From NCBI RefSeq assembly GCF_002858745.1, contig NZ_PJRO01000006.1:359231-423230 (forward strand): DNA of 64,000 bases, read 5' to 3'. Of the stretch, positions 39,901 through 49,934 are shown piece by piece; positions within the stretch are counted from its first letter, which is position 1, and each line of letters starts with the position of its first letter. The notes beneath the pieces were generated by a model. That model did no database searches. It saw only the letters and a list, made by a program, of their open reading frames with translations, and was not told the DNA's origin. Both the position numbers and the translations under genes were made by a program. The stretch comes from Mesorhizobium loti. Its GTDB lineage: Bacteria > Pseudomonadota > Alphaproteobacteria > Rhizobiales > Rhizobiaceae.

Positions 39901-40317
39901 TCAGAACTGCTTCTTCAGCCAAATGGTGGCGTGTCCGGGCGGATAGTCGTCAATGCGGCCGAACTCATGAAAGCCGTGGCGCTTGTAGAACTCCGGCGCC
40001 TGAAAGGAAAAGGTCTCGAGGTAGACGCCGAGACAGCCGCGTTCGCGCGCGCTCGCTTCGGCTCTGGCAAGCAGCTGGCTGCCAAGGCCGGTCTTGCGAT
40101 TCTCGGGACTGACCCACAGCCAGTCGACGTACGTCCAGGAATATCCGGTATAGCCTTTTAGCCCGCCCAGGACGCGGCCATCGTCGTCGCGTGCCAGAAT
40201 CCAGAGTTCTTCGTGGTTATACGGCCCGCCCCTCTCGATGTTGTATTCGTCCAGCCCCTCGCCGATCATATCGGCGATGTCTTCATCGGCTTCCGTGCCG
40301 ACAGTCAGCTTCACCAT
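39901..40317 (-). CDS. GNAT family N-acetyltransferase
   Basis: A 138-residue acetyltransferase from ATG 40317. The acetyl-CoA-binding motif A is WVSPENRKTGLGSQLLARAE (RxxGxG/A type), and the C-terminal FYKRHGFHEFGRIDDYPPGH is usual in small GNATs. Substrate unknown. Confidence 0.85.
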   Translation of the reverse strand: MVKLTVGTEADEDIADMIGEGLDEYNIERGGPYNHEELWILARDDDGRVLGGLKGYTGYSWTYVDWLWVSPENRKTGLGSQLLARAEASARERGCLGVYLETFSFQAPEFYKRHGFHEFGRIDDYPPGHATIWLKKQF

Positions 40318-40542
40318 TGCGCACCTGAGATTTCGCTTGAACAAAAGGTCGGCGGGGCCGAGCACGGAACGCATTTTTGTGTTCCATTTTGCAGCGATGC
40401 TCGCGATTTTCACTGAGCGGGTTCAAATCTGGCAGGAAAAAGGCCGATATACGCTGCCAATAGCAAGAATGCGTCCACAGATGACTTGACGAAGCCGGTC
40501 AGCAGGCGAGACAAGATCGCATTCCTTGCCAATGAGATTTTG

Positions 40543-41700
40543 ATGCATCTGATAACAAGCCAAGACGAACTGGATGCGGTCGTTCGCGAACTCGCCAAAT
40601 CTGAATTCGTCACCGTCGATACCGAGTTCATCCGCGAAACCACATTCTGGCCCGTGCTTTGCCTGATCCAGATGGCGGCTCCCGGCGTTACCGCGCTGAT
40701 CGATCCACTGGCACCCGGTCTCGACCTGAGGCCGTTTTTCGATCTCATGCGCAACGAGAAGGTCACCAAGGTTTTCCACGCTGCGCGGCAGGACATCGAA
40801 ATCGTCGTCCATCTCGGCGATCTTATTCCGCATCCAGTCTTCGATACCCAGGTTGCAGCAATGGTCTGCGGCTTTGGTGACAGCGTCTCCTACGATCAAC
40901 TGGTGCAGAAGGTTACCGGTGCCCGTCTCGACAAGTCGTCGCGTTTCACCGACTGGCGCCACCGGCCGCTTTCCGACAAGCAGCTCGACTATGCGCTGGC
41001 CGACGTCACGCACCTGATCGATGTCTACCAGTATCTTAAAGACCAACTGGTCCGCGAGGATCGCGCCCACTGGTTGAACGAGGAAATGGAGGTCCTCACC
41101 TCCCGCGAGACATACGACCCACATCCCGAAGATGCCTGGAAACGGTTGAAGATGCGGTTGCGCAAACCGCAGGAACTGGCTGTGGTGCAGGCAGTGGCGG
41201 CCTGGCGTGAGCGCGAGGCAAGAGAGCGCGATGTGCCGCGTGGACGGGTGCTGAAAGACGATGCGATCTATGAGATCGCGCAACAGGCACCGCGTGACGC
41301 CAATGGCCTGGGGCGTTTGCGCACCACACCGAAAGGGTGGGAGCGCTCGGCGACGGCCACGTCGCTGCTCGAAGCGGTCAACACGGCATTGGCTCTCCCA
41401 AGGGAAGAGATGCCGAAGCTGCCAAAAGCGTTTCAGCCGCCGGAAGGCACAAGCGCTGCGTCCGAACTGTTGAAGGTCCTGCTCCGGATCGTGGCCGAGA
41501 AACAAGGTGTTGCCGCCAAGGTGCTGGCGACCAGCGACGATATCGACCGGATCGCCGCAGAAGGCGAAGATGCCGACGTGCCGGCATTGCAAGGCTGGCG
41601 CCGGGCGGTGTTCGGCGACGCCGCCCTGCAGCTTGTGCGCGGTGAAATCGGCATCAAGTTCGAGAAGCGCAGGATTGCCGTCTTCGACCTGAAATCCTGA
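40543..41700 (+). CDS. rnd: Ribonuclease D
   Basis: 3'-5' exoribonuclease of the DEDD class, 385 residues, involved in tRNA 3' maturation in the cytoplasm. Catalytic motif Exo I is TVDTEFIRE, Exo II VFHAARQDIEIV and Exo III the segment LDYALADVTHLID. Two HRDC-type domains follow in the C-terminal half. ATG 40543 (MHLITSQDELDAVV) fits the family start: the frame is open further upstream without a ribosome site. Confidence 0.94.
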   Translation: MHLITSQDELDAVVRELAKSEFVTVDTEFIRETTFWPVLCLIQMAAPGVTALIDPLAPGLDLRPFFDLMRNEKVTKVFHAARQDIEIVVHLGDLIPHPVFDTQVAAMVCGFGDSVSYDQLVQKVTGARLDKSSRFTDWRHRPLSDKQLDYALADVTHLIDVYQYLKDQLVREDRAHWLNEEMEVLTSRETYDPHPEDAWKRLKMRLRKPQELAVVQAVAAWREREARERDVPRGRVLKDDAIYEIAQQAPRDANGLGRLRTTPKGWERSATATSLLEAVNTALALPREEMPKLPKAFQPPEGTSAASELLKVLLRIVAEKQGVAAKVLATSDDIDRIAAEGEDADVPALQGWRRAVFGDAALQLVRGEIGIKFEKRRIAVFDLKS

Positions 41701-41706
41701 TCAGGA

Positions 41707-41727
41707 GGGCGAGGACCGCCCTCGCCC
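41707..41727. terminator. Hairpin between rnd and guaB
   Basis: gggcgagg-accgc-cctcgccc: a perfect 8-bp GC stem with a 5-base loop between the two convergent genes. No T-run follows on either strand, so it is a weak terminator candidate. Confidence 0.4.
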
Positions 41728-41748
41728 GTCAATGGCTTGAGCTTGTGC

Positions 41749-43251
41749 TCAGGCGCCGCCGTGGTAGTTCGGGCTCTCGCGCGTGATCGTCACGTCGTGC
41801 GCATGGCTTTCACGCAAGCCCGCGTTGGATATCCGCACAAAAGTCGCTCGCTCACGCAGGTCGACAAGGTTGCGAGCACCGACATATCCCATGGCTGCCC
41901 TCAGGCCGCCAGCCAACTGATGCAGCACGCCGGCCACAGGCCCCTTGTAGGGGACCTGTCCCTCGATGCCTTCGGGAACCAGTTTCAGCGTATCGCGCAC
42001 CTCAGCCTGGAAATAGCGGTCTGCCGAACCCCGCGCCATCGCGCCGACCGAACCCATGCCGCGATAGGCTTTGAACGAACGGCCCTGGTGCAGGTAGACC
42101 TCGCCGGGGCTTTCGTCCGTGCCGGCCAGAAGTGAGCCGATCATCGCCGCGCTGGCGCCGGCGGCCAGTGCCTTGGCAAGGTCGCCCGAATATTTGATGC
42201 CGCCGTCGGCGATGATCGAAATGCCGGCCTTGTCGGCTGTTTCCACCGCCGACATGATCGCCGAGAGCTGTGGCACGCCGACCCCGGCGACGATGCGTGT
42301 GGTGCAGATCGAGCCAGGGCCGATGCCGACCTTAACCCCGTCGGCTCCAGCATCGATCAGCGCCTGGGTGCCGGCCGCCGTGGCGACATTGCCGGCAATG
42401 ATGCGCACGGAATTGGAAAGCTTCTTCGCCCGCGTCACCGCGTCGAGCACGCGCTGCGAGTGGCCATGCGCGGTATCGATAACGAGAAGGTCGACGCCGG
42501 CATCGATCAGGCGCTCCGCCCGCTCGAAACCATCATCGCCGACGCTGGTTGCCGCCGCTGCGCGCAGGCGGCCCTGCGCATCCTTGGTGGCATGCGGATT
42601 GAGCTGCGACTTCTCGATGTCCTTGACGGTGATGAGGCCGACGCAGTTGCCTTTCTTGTCGACCACAAGCAGCTTTTCGATGCGATGCTGGTGCAGCAGG
42701 CGCTTGGCTTCTTCCTGATCGACGTTTTCCTTGACCGTGATCAGGTTCTCCCGCGTCATCAGTTCGTAGACTTTCTGCGCGGGATTGGAGGCAAAACGCA
42801 CGTCGCGGTTGGTGAGGATGCCGACCAGGCGGCCGGTGATCTGGCCGCCGGCGCCGCCATTCTCTACGACCGGGATGCCGGAGATGCCGTAGTGACGCAT
42901 CAATCCATGCGCATCCGCCAACGTCGCATCGGGACCGATGGTGACCGGGTTCACCACCATGCCCGATTCGAATTTCTTCACCTGCCGGACCTGCTCGGCC
43001 TGCTCGGTGGGTGTGAAATTGCGATGGATGACGCCGATGCCGCCAGCCTGCGCCATGGCGATGGCCAGCCGCGCTTCGGTCACCGTATCCATGGCGGCCG
43101 AGATGATGGGAACGTTGAGTTCGATGTCGTTGGCGATCCGCGTGCGGACATCGGTTTCGCCCGGCATCACTTCGGAATGGCCAGGCTGCAGCAAGACGTC
43201 GTCGAAGGTCAGCGCCAGGGCGCCGGTAGCGGTTTCGATGATCTTTGCCAT
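41749..43251 (-). CDS. guaB: Inosine-5'-monophosphate dehydrogenase
   Basis: Converts IMP to XMP, the entry step of guanine nucleotide synthesis. The 500 residues comprise a TIM barrel with two CBS domains inserted at about 95-210. The catalytic cysteine lies in [18 protein letters not shown] and the flap region has [10 protein letters not shown]. The N-terminal [16 protein letters not shown] is family-typical. The 259 bases upstream, before the MFS gene, show nothing I can assign. Confidence 0.97.
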   Translation of the reverse strand: MAKIIETATGALALTFDDVLLQPGHSEVMPGETDVRTRIANDIELNVPIISAAMDTVTEARLAIAMAQAGGIGVIHRNFTPTEQAEQVRQVKKFESGMVVNPVTIGPDATLADAHGLMRHYGISGIPVVENGGAGGQITGRLVGILTNRDVRFASNPAQKVYELMTRENLITVKENVDQEEAKRLLHQHRIEKLLVVDKKGNCVGLITVKDIEKSQLNPHATKDAQGRLRAAAATSVGDDGFERAERLIDAGVDLLVIDTAHGHSQRVLDAVTRAKKLSNSVRIIAGNVATAAGTQALIDAGADGVKVGIGPGSICTTRIVAGVGVPQLSAIMSAVETADKAGISIIADGGIKYSGDLAKALAAGASAAMIGSLLAGTDESPGEVYLHQGRSFKAYRGMGSVGAMARGSADRYFQAEVRDTLKLVPEGIEGQVPYKGPVAGVLHQLAGGLRAAMGYVGARNLVDLRERATFVRISNAGLRESHAHDVTITRESPNYHGGA

Positions 43252-43558
43252 TGCCGATCCCTATCTAAACAAAATGGGGCCTAAAAAAGAAACGGGCGCT
43301 GACCCGGATGGGTGCGCCGACTCGAAGTTCCCTTTCAGGATTGGCGGTGGCTGGTAACACGTCTGATCACCGATGGAAAGCGTGAGGGGCCGTCAATTGT
43401 CGTTTCGCGGGATCGCGTCCTGGCGTGGCCCGCTCCTGGTGCTGGATGCTTGCAATGCCGGCCTGGTCGCACAAAAGTGACCGAACAAGGCAGGACGCAG
43501 CCGCGTTGCCATGGTAACGGCGCGCCATCCTGCCGCGGTTTCAAGGTCCAGACTTTTC

Positions 43559-44974
43559 GTGAACAGAATCATCCCGCTCGTCCTGGCCGTCGCCTTGTTC
43601 ATGGAAAACATGGACTCCACCGTCATCGCTACGTCGCTGCCGGCGATTGCCACCGATATCCAGACGAGCCCGATCGCGCTCAAGCTGGCGCTTACCGCCT
43701 ATCTTGTCGCGCTCGCCATATTCATCCCGATCAGCGGCTGGATGGCAGATCGTTTCGGCGCGCGGAACGTGTTTCGGGCGGCGATCGCCGTTTTCATCCT
43801 GGGCTCGGTGGCCTGCGCGGCGGCTTATTCCCTCGAGACCTTCGTGCTTGCCCGCTTCTTCCAGGGCATGGGTGGCGCGATGATGACGCCGGTCGGGCGC
43901 CTGGTGCTGGTGCGGGCAACACCAAAGAGCGATCTCGTCGCGGCGATGTCATGGCTCACCATTCCGGCGCTGGTCGGCCCCCTCGTCGGCCCGCCTGTCG
44001 GCGGTTTCATCACCACCTATTTCTCCTGGCACTGGATCTTCCTGATCAATGTGCCGATCGGCATTGTCGGCATGCTGCTGGCAACACGCTATTTGCCGGA
44101 AACGCCTCCCGGTCAGACGCCGCCGCTTGATTATGTCGGCCTTATCCTGAGCGGCCTCGCCGCCTCCGGCATCGTTTTCGGACTTTCGGTGGTCAGCCTG
44201 CCGGCACTGCCGCCCATTATCGGCTTCGTCACCGTGATCGTCGGCGTCGTTTGCGGAGCGCTCTATCTCTGGCATGCGCGCCACGCCAAAAATCCGCTCC
44301 TGGCGCTCGACCTCTTTCAGAACCAGGCCTTTCGCGCGTCAGTCCTGGGCGGAGGCCTGTTCCGCATCGGCATTGGTGCCGTGCCATTCCTGCTGCCGCT
44401 GATGTTCCAGATCGGCTTCGGCCTGACGCCATTTCAGTCCGGCATGATCACCTTCGTCTCGGCTCTTGGCGCGATCGGCATGAAATTCGTCACGGCCTGG
44501 CTGTTCCGTGTCGCCGGGTTCCGGCGTGTCCTGATATGGGGCTCGCTGCTGGCGGCAGGCTCGATAGCCATCAACGGGCTGTTCACGCCGACCACCCCCT
44601 ATTTCGTGATGTTGGCCGTGCTGCTTGTCGGCGGCTTCATCCGCTCGATGTTTTTCACCGGCGTCAACGCGCTGGCCTTTGCCGAAATCCCTGCCGAAGA
44701 CACGTCCAAGGCGACACCAATCACTGCAGTGGCGCAACAGCTGAACATCGCGCTCGGCGTCGCATTGGCCGGCGGTATCCTGGAGGTCTCGACCAAGGTG
44801 CATGGCGGGCCGCTCACCTTGAGCGACTTCCACATCGCCTTTTTCATCGTTGCCGTGGTGGCGGCGCTTGCCGCACTGTCCTTTATGCGGCTGTCGCCGG
44901 ATGCCGGCAATGCCGTCTCCGGTTACAAGGCGCAACCTGGAAAGCCGATCGAAAACGCTGCGCCAACTGCCTGA
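43559..44974 (+). CDS. MFS transporter, DHA2 (14-TMS drug:H+ antiporter-2) type
   Basis: About 471 residues with 12 to 14 hydrophobic segments. DHA2 signature elements are ALFMENMDSTVIATSLPAIA in the first segment, SGWMADRFGARNVFRAA in loop 2-3 and MTPVGRLVLVRATPK in segment 4. GTG 43559 is preferred over ATG 43511 because family members begin with this NRIIPLVLAVA text and caagg lies upstream. Such proteins export drugs, but the natural substrate is unknown. Confidence 0.88.
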   Translation: MNRIIPLVLAVALFMENMDSTVIATSLPAIATDIQTSPIALKLALTAYLVALAIFIPISGWMADRFGARNVFRAAIAVFILGSVACAAAYSLETFVLARFFQGMGGAMMTPVGRLVLVRATPKSDLVAAMSWLTIPALVGPLVGPPVGGFITTYFSWHWIFLINVPIGIVGMLLATRYLPETPPGQTPPLDYVGLILSGLAASGIVFGLSVVSLPALPPIIGFVTVIVGVVCGALYLWHARHAKNPLLALDLFQNQAFRASVLGGGLFRIGIGAVPFLLPLMFQIGFGLTPFQSGMITFVSALGAIGMKFVTAWLFRVAGFRRVLIWGSLLAAGSIAINGLFTPTTPYFVMLAVLLVGGFIRSMFFTGVNALAFAEIPAEDTSKATPITAVAQQLNIALGVALAGGILEVSTKVHGGPLTLSDFHIAFFIVAVVAALAALSFMRLSPDAGNAVSGYKAQPGKPIENAAPTA

Positions 44975-44984
44975 AGCGCCGTGC

Positions 44985-45695
44985 TTACTCTTCCGCCGGT
45001 GCCCGTCCCTTGAAATCCTTGGCCAGCAGATAGAGCTCTACCGATTCATCGCGCGAGGCCGGTGGCTTGACGTGATGGACCGAGCGGAACGATCGTTTCA
45101 GCATGTCCAGCAGCTCGTTTTCCGTACCGCCCTGGAAGGTCTTGGTCAGGAAGTGGCCGCCTGGCTTCAACACCGACATGGCGAAATCGGCTGCCACCTC
45201 GCACAGATGCATCGTGCGAATATGATCGGTACGACGATGCCCGGTCGTCGGGGCCGCCATATCGGAAAGAACGATATCGGGTTCGCCGCCCAATTCTTCG
45301 ATCAATCGTGCCGGCGCCGCGTCGTCGAGGAAATCCATCTGCAAGATAGCAGAGCCAGGAACGGCATCCATCTCCAGATAGTCGATGCCGACCACATGCG
45401 GCGCTGCGGCTGTTGATTTCGTGCGTGCTGCCGCCACCTGGCACCAGCCGCCGGGTGCGGCGCCGAGGTCGATCACCTTCTGGCCCGGTTTCAACAGATG
45501 GTGCTTGTCGTCGATCTCGATCAGCTTGTAGGCAGCACGTGAACGATAGCCATCGGCCTTGGAGCGCTGGACGTAAGGGTCGTTGAGGTGCCGCTCCAGC
45601 CAGCGCCGGGACGATTCCTTCAGACCGCGCTTCTTCTTGACCTTGGTGCGCAAGACACGTGTCGTGCTGCCCACGCTATCTTTCTTGTTGGTCAT
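44985..45695 (-). CDS. rlmE: 23S rRNA 2'-O-methyltransferase (U2552)
   Basis: FtsJ/RrmJ family SAM-dependent methyltransferase of 236 residues that methylates the A-loop of 23S rRNA. The basic N-terminus ([11 protein letters not shown]) is followed by RAAYKLIEI (catalytic lysine), the SAM motif [32 protein letters not shown] (aspartate) and [11 protein letters not shown] (lysine). Its start overlaps the stop of the Ppx/GppA gene by four bases (ATGA), a common pairing in Rhizobiales. Confidence 0.95.
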   Translation of the reverse strand: MTNKKDSVGSTTRVLRTKVKKKRGLKESSRRWLERHLNDPYVQRSKADGYRSRAAYKLIEIDDKHHLLKPGQKVIDLGAAPGGWCQVAAARTKSTAAAPHVVGIDYLEMDAVPGSAILQMDFLDDAAPARLIEELGGEPDIVLSDMAAPTTGHRRTDHIRTMHLCEVAADFAMSVLKPGGHFLTKTFQGGTENELLDMLKRSFRSVHHVKPPASRDESVELYLLAKDFKGRAPAEE

Positions 45696-47047
45696 TGCCG
45701 GCCCTCTGTCCGCCAGGGACCGCGCACTGTGCGGTCATCGGCCATCAGTTCACTCAAAATTCCTTCGCGCAAGCCGCGGTCGGCGACACGCAGGCGTTCC
45801 GACGGCCAGACCGCTCGGATTGCCTCGAGGATGGCGCAGCCGGCCAGAACCAGGTCGGCACGATCGGCGCCGATGCAAGGATTGGCAACACGCTGCTGAA
45901 AATCCCAGCCCAGCAGCTTCTCCACCATGCGGTCGACATTCTCACGTCCCATCCACAAGCCGTCGACGCGGCGACGGTCATAGCGCTCCAGGTCGAGATG
46001 GACGCCTGCAAGCGTCGTCACCGTGCCGGAGGTTCCGAGCAAATGGAAATGCGGGCCGGCGACGAGATGGCTCAGCCGGTGGCGGCCCTCGAAGGCGGCA
46101 AGGCGCACGGCGACATCGTCGACCATCGCGGCGAAGCTCTCGCGCGTCACCGTGCGGCCGCCGAAGCGTTCAGCCAATGAGACGACGCCAACCGGCAAGG
46201 AGGTCCACGAGACGATATGGTTGGCCAGGCGTTGCGAGCGGCGGTTGCTGAGGTCGATGAGTGCGATCTCGGAGGAACCGCCGCCGATATCGAACAGGAC
46301 CACGCCCTTGGTTTCGCGCTCGATCAGCGAGCCGCACCCCGAAACAGCCAGGCGCGCTTCGGTCTCGCGATCGATGATTTCCAGCTTGAGCCCGGCTTCC
46401 CGCTCGACCCGTTCCAGAAATTCGGCGCCATTGACTGCTGACCGACAGGCTTCGGTGGCGATCAGCCGTGCGCCGGCGACCTTGCGAAGACGCAATTTGT
46501 CAGCGCAGACCTTCAGCGCTTCGGTGGCGCGGTTCATGGCGGCATCGCCCAGCCGACCGCTCGCGGAAAGCCCCTCGCCCAGGCGCACGATACGCGAAAA
46601 GGCATCGATGACCCGGAACTGTCCGTGACGACCGGGAACCGCCACCAGCAGGCGGCAATTGTTGGTGCCGAGATCGAGCGCGGCAAAGACCGGCAATTCG
46701 CCGTTCCAGGCGGGCCGTGGCCTTTCCTCCTGGGGAGCGGCGCTGGCTGACTTTGCGGAATGCGGGGGCGTGGCGGCGGGCTGTTGCGCCGTCACCGGCG
46801 GGATCCCGCCGGTGGCGGAACCCGGCGTTGCGCCATCCGTGGGCGCAAAAACCTTGCGCCCGCGCCGCCGCTTGCGTCGCTTCCGTCCTTTGGCTGCCTG
46901 CGGAGTTGCGGCGTGCGAATCCCATCGCACACCACTATTGCTCTGTCCCTCGCGGCCTGCGGCCCGGGATCCAGGGTCGGGCGATGCCGAAATCCCCTCC
47001 GACATGCCGCCCTCCGGCGCTCCAGCGCCGGCGTCGCGGTCTTTCAC
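45692..47047 (-). CDS. Ppx/GppA family phosphatase with a long basic N-terminal extension
   Basis: Exopolyphosphatase/guanosine pentaphosphate phosphatase family, 451 residues from GTG 47047 or 437 from ATG 47005. The ASKHA core starts only near residue 120 with [17 protein letters not shown], then [15 protein letters not shown] and [17 protein letters not shown]. Ahead of it is a low-complexity stretch with an arginine-lysine cluster ([13 protein letters not shown], residues 53-65) and alanine/proline-rich text. Family proteins hydrolyse polyphosphate or pppGpp. The extension may bind RNA, DNA or polyphosphate, but that is speculation. Coupled to rlmE. Confidence 0.9.
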   Translation of the reverse strand: MKDRDAGAGAPEGGMSEGISASPDPGSRAAGREGQSNSGVRWDSHAATPQAAKGRKRRKRRRGRKVFAPTDGATPGSATGGIPPVTAQQPAATPPHSAKSASAAPQEERPRPAWNGELPVFAALDLGTNNCRLLVAVPGRHGQFRVIDAFSRIVRLGEGLSASGRLGDAAMNRATEALKVCADKLRLRKVAGARLIATEACRSAVNGAEFLERVEREAGLKLEIIDRETEARLAVSGCGSLIERETKGVVLFDIGGGSSEIALIDLSNRRSQRLANHIVSWTSLPVGVVSLAERFGGRTVTRESFAAMVDDVAVRLAAFEGRHRLSHLVAGPHFHLLGTSGTVTTLAGVHLDLERYDRRRVDGLWMGRENVDRMVEKLLGWDFQQRVANPCIGADRADLVLAGCAILEAIRAVWPSERLRVADRGLREGILSELMADDRTVRGPWRTEGRQ

Positions 47048-47342
47048 TGCTTATCCTTCCAGTGCCGCGCGAACCTATTACCCGGACGCTGCTGGCACGA
47101 ACATTTCGTAAGTTGGCGCCAGACTAACAGCGCAACGCCCAATCACCAAGACCCGTGCGAAAATTGTCGGACGCCATATCGGCGTCACACCTATCGCCGT
47201 AAACAAGCCACAAGTGTTGAATAGCCGGCTTCGATCAGGCATTTCTGATTTAGCGGGCTCATCGGCGTAACCGCACGTCGGTGCCGGCCTGTGCGGGGCA
47301 TCGAATTGTGATGGGTTTGGGGTTGCTGATGGCCGTGACGGC
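47048..47342. other. Divergent intergenic region
   Basis: Between the Ppx/GppA gene (minus) and the flippase-like gene (plus). It should hold both promoters. No RNA gene, repeat or conserved motif could be recognised. Confidence 0.4.
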
Positions 47343-48293
47343 ATGAATTTCAGGCGTTTTATCTGGCCGGTCGTAGGACTGGCGGCTGTCGCCTTTTCAG
47401 TGTGGGTTCTGTTCAACGAACTGCGCGGTATTTCGCTGGACGATGTCTGGACCAGCCTCGCTGCCATACGCTGGACCCATTGGCTGCTTTCGGCGCTGAG
47501 TTCGGTCATCGCCTATGCCGCCCTTGCCGGCTACGATCACATCGCCCTGATGCATCTTGAAAAACGGGTGTCGTGGCTGTTCGTGACGCTCTGCTCCTTC
47601 ACCACCTATGCGTTGTCGCACAACATCGGCGGCTCGGTGTTCTCCGGCGCTGTCATCCGCTACCGCGCTTATGGCACGCGTGGTCTGTCCGGTCAGCAAG
47701 TCGGCGTGCTGGTGGCGATCTGCTGGATTACCTTCGTGCTGTCTTCGATCCTGCTCGGCGGCGTCGTGCTGATCCTCATCCCGGACCTGTTCGAGCGATT
47801 CGCCGATGTCAGCGCTTTCAGAGAGGTCGGCTATGGCGGCTTGTCGGCTGGTGCCGGGATCGCCATGATTCTCCTGGTGGCCGCCTACGTTTTCGGCAGC
47901 TGGCTGCATTTAGACCCGCTGAAGATCGGCTCCGTTCAGATCCATTACCCCCGGCTGCCGATCGTGGCGCGCCAGCTGGTGTTCGGGCCGCTGGAAATCC
48001 TGGCGGCCGGCGCGATCCTCTATTTCGCACTGCCTGTCGAGAATAATCCGGGTTATCTCGTTGTCTTCGGTATCTTCCTGGTCGCCTTTTCGGCGGCGCA
48101 GATTTCGCACGCGCCCGGCGGGCTTGGCGTCTTCGAGGTCGTGTTCCTGGCCGGCCTGCCGCAAATGGACCAGGCCGGCGTCATCGCGGCGCTGCTGGTG
48201 TTCCGCATGTTCTACCTGATCATCCCGCTCATCCTGGCCTTGATTGTCGTGCTCCTGTTCGAACGTTCGCAGTTCGGCCGCATCGCCAATTGA
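47343..48293 (+). CDS. UPF0104 / LPG synthase membrane-domain-like flippase family protein
   Basis: A 316-residue inner-membrane protein with about eight hydrophobic segments. The family text is seen in LSHNIGGSVFSGAVIRYRAY and SHAPGGLGVFEVVFLA. It matches the membrane half of MprF (lysylphosphatidylglycerol flippase) without the synthase domain. Standalone relatives in rhizobia occur widely, and a role in lipid movement is plausible. Confidence 0.85.
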   Translation: MNFRRFIWPVVGLAAVAFSVWVLFNELRGISLDDVWTSLAAIRWTHWLLSALSSVIAYAALAGYDHIALMHLEKRVSWLFVTLCSFTTYALSHNIGGSVFSGAVIRYRAYGTRGLSGQQVGVLVAICWITFVLSSILLGGVVLILIPDLFERFADVSAFREVGYGGLSAGAGIAMILLVAAYVFGSWLHLDPLKIGSVQIHYPRLPIVARQLVFGPLEILAAGAILYFALPVENNPGYLVVFGIFLVAFSAAQISHAPGGLGVFEVVFLAGLPQMDQAGVIAALLVFRMFYLIIPLILALIVVLLFERSQFGRIAN

Positions 48294-48431
48294 AGCGCAC
48301 TCGAGGCTTGACTATTTGCCAAGCATGGCTACAAGGCAGCGCAGAAACGGGCGCGCGGCATACCGAGCCGCAGGCCGAAAGCCACAATACACTTCAGCTC
48401 GTTTCACCAAGGCATTGAGTTTATTGCCTTT

Positions 48432-48505
48432 TGGGGAATAGGTTAACGGTAGACCCACGGACTCTGACTCCGTTAGTCCTGGTTCGAATCCAGGTTCCCC
48501 AGCCA
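48432..48505 (+). tRNA. tRNA-Gln (anticodon CTG)
   Basis: tggggaataggttaacggt starts the gene and ggttcgaatcc-aggttccccagcca ends it. Acceptor TGGGGAA pairs with TTCCCCA, the anticodon loop is ctctgac (anticodon CTG) between acgga and tccgt, and CCA is encoded. 74 bases. The bases between this gene and 48629 hold nothing I can assign. No integrase or attachment repeat is seen beside it. Confidence 0.96.
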
Positions 48506-48629
48506 AATTTGTTTTCCAAGCATCACTACGCCCTGTTTGCAGATCACGAGGACAACTAGCCGGAGGCACTACCCCGGTGTTGAAGATGGCGGTCCTTCCC
48601 GCCGTTTTGGCTGGCTCGCAAGGTGCTGT

Positions 48630-49934
48630 TTATTCTTCCCGGAAAGCTTTCTGGATCTGATCCGACAGTGGCTTCACCAGATAGGAAAGCATCGTCCGAT
48701 CGCTGGTCGGAAAGAACACCTCAGCCGGCATGCCCGGCGTCAGCGCCAGGCCGTGCAGCTTGGTAACTTCCGTTTTCGGTAGCTTCACGCGCGCGACATA
48801 ATACGCCACGCCGGTGCGCTCATCGGTCGTCAGATCGGCCGAGACGCGCGACAGCGTTCCGGTCAGTTCCGGCGTGGTTTGCTGATTGAAGGCCGACAAG
48901 CGCAAAAGCGCATCCTGGCCCGTCGCCAGCTGGTCGATATCCTGCGGCGCAATACGCGCCTCGACGGTCAGTTCGTCCGTCACCGGTACGATCTGCATCA
49001 CCTGCTCACCAGGCGTGATCACCCCGCCGACCGTATGCACGGCCAACTGAAGCACCACACCATTTTGCGGGCTGCGCAGATCGATGCGCTTCAGCTGATC
49101 CTCGGCCGCGACCTTGCGTTCGACATATTCGGAGATTCTTCCCTGCACTTCGCGCAGTTCGGTCGCGACTTCGCTGCGGAGGTCCTGGTCGATCTGGATG
49201 ATCTGCAGTTCAATCTCCGCCGCCTTGCCCTTCGCCTGGGCTATTCCAGCGGTCAACTGGCCATGCTCGCCCTCGAGCCGCACCGCATCCCGTTCCAGCG
49301 CCGTCATGCGGTTGATCGACACCAGCTTGCGGTCCCACAGGTCGCGAACACCTTTCAGCTCGACCTGAATCAGCTCGATCTCGCGGCGTTTCGCCTGCCG
49401 CTGCTCGGTCAGTCCGGCAATCTCCTCCGCCAACTGGGCGATCCGTTCGCGCAATTGCGATCGCTGGCCAGATCGCGCCTGATAGCGGAAATCGAACAAC
49501 GACTGTTCTCCGGCCATCGATGCGGCAACACCAGCCTCGCTGCGCCGCGATGTCAAAACCTCCGGAAAACGGATCTTGTCCTTGCCGTCACGCTCCGCCT
49601 CCAGGCGGGCGAGCCGTGCATAAAACTCGTCCAGGCCTTTCGAGACGATCGCCAGATTGGCGCGCGTTGTCGTCTCATCCAGGCGCACCAGAATATCACC
49701 GGCTTTGACCAGGTCGCCTTCACGCACCCTGATCTCACCAACCACACCGCCGGTCGGATGCTGAACCTTCTTCACATTGGAATCGACCACCAGCCGGCCG
49801 GAAGCGATCACTGCGCCCGACATTTTTGTCACTGCCGCAAGCCCGCCGACACCTCCGACAAGCAGAAGACAAGTCGCAAGCCCCGCCACAAGATAGCGTT
49901 GAACCTGCCGGTGTTCCGATGTGGTGTTGCTCAC
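48630..49934 (-). CDS. HlyD family type I secretion membrane fusion protein
   Basis: A 434-residue periplasmic adaptor that links the inner-membrane ABC exporter to an outer-membrane channel. It has one N-terminal membrane segment (YLVAGLATCLLLVGGVGGLAAV), a lipoyl-like barrel (VVGEIRVREGDLVKAGDILV), a long central coiled coil rich in E, R, Q and L (about 110-260), and the C-terminal beta-barrel ending PGMPAEVFF. PrtE/LipC-type. Its start overlaps the stop of the ABC gene. Confidence 0.93.
   Translation of the reverse strand: MSNTTSEHRQVQRYLVAGLATCLLLVGGVGGLAAVTKMSGAVIASGRLVVDSNVKKVQHPTGGVVGEIRVREGDLVKAGDILVRLDETTTRANLAIVSKGLDEFYARLARLEAERDGKDKIRFPEVLTSRRSEAGVAASMAGEQSLFDFRYQARSGQRSQLRERIAQLAEEIAGLTEQRQAKRREIELIQVELKGVRDLWDRKLVSINRMTALERDAVRLEGEHGQLTAGIAQAKGKAAEIELQIIQIDQDLRSEVATELREVQGRISEYVERKVAAEDQLKRIDLRSPQNGVVLQLAVHTVGGVITPGEQVMQIVPVTDELTVEARIAPQDIDQLATGQDALLRLSAFNQQTTPELTGTLSRVSADLTTDERTGVAYYVARVKLPKTEVTKLHGLALTPGMPAEVFFPTSDRTMLSYLVKPLSDQIQKAFREE

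Noticed and set aside
48432..48505. tRNA-Gln as an attachment site of an integrated island
   Set aside because: No integrase gene or repeated 3' end of the tRNA is visible in the window, although tRNA genes are common targets.
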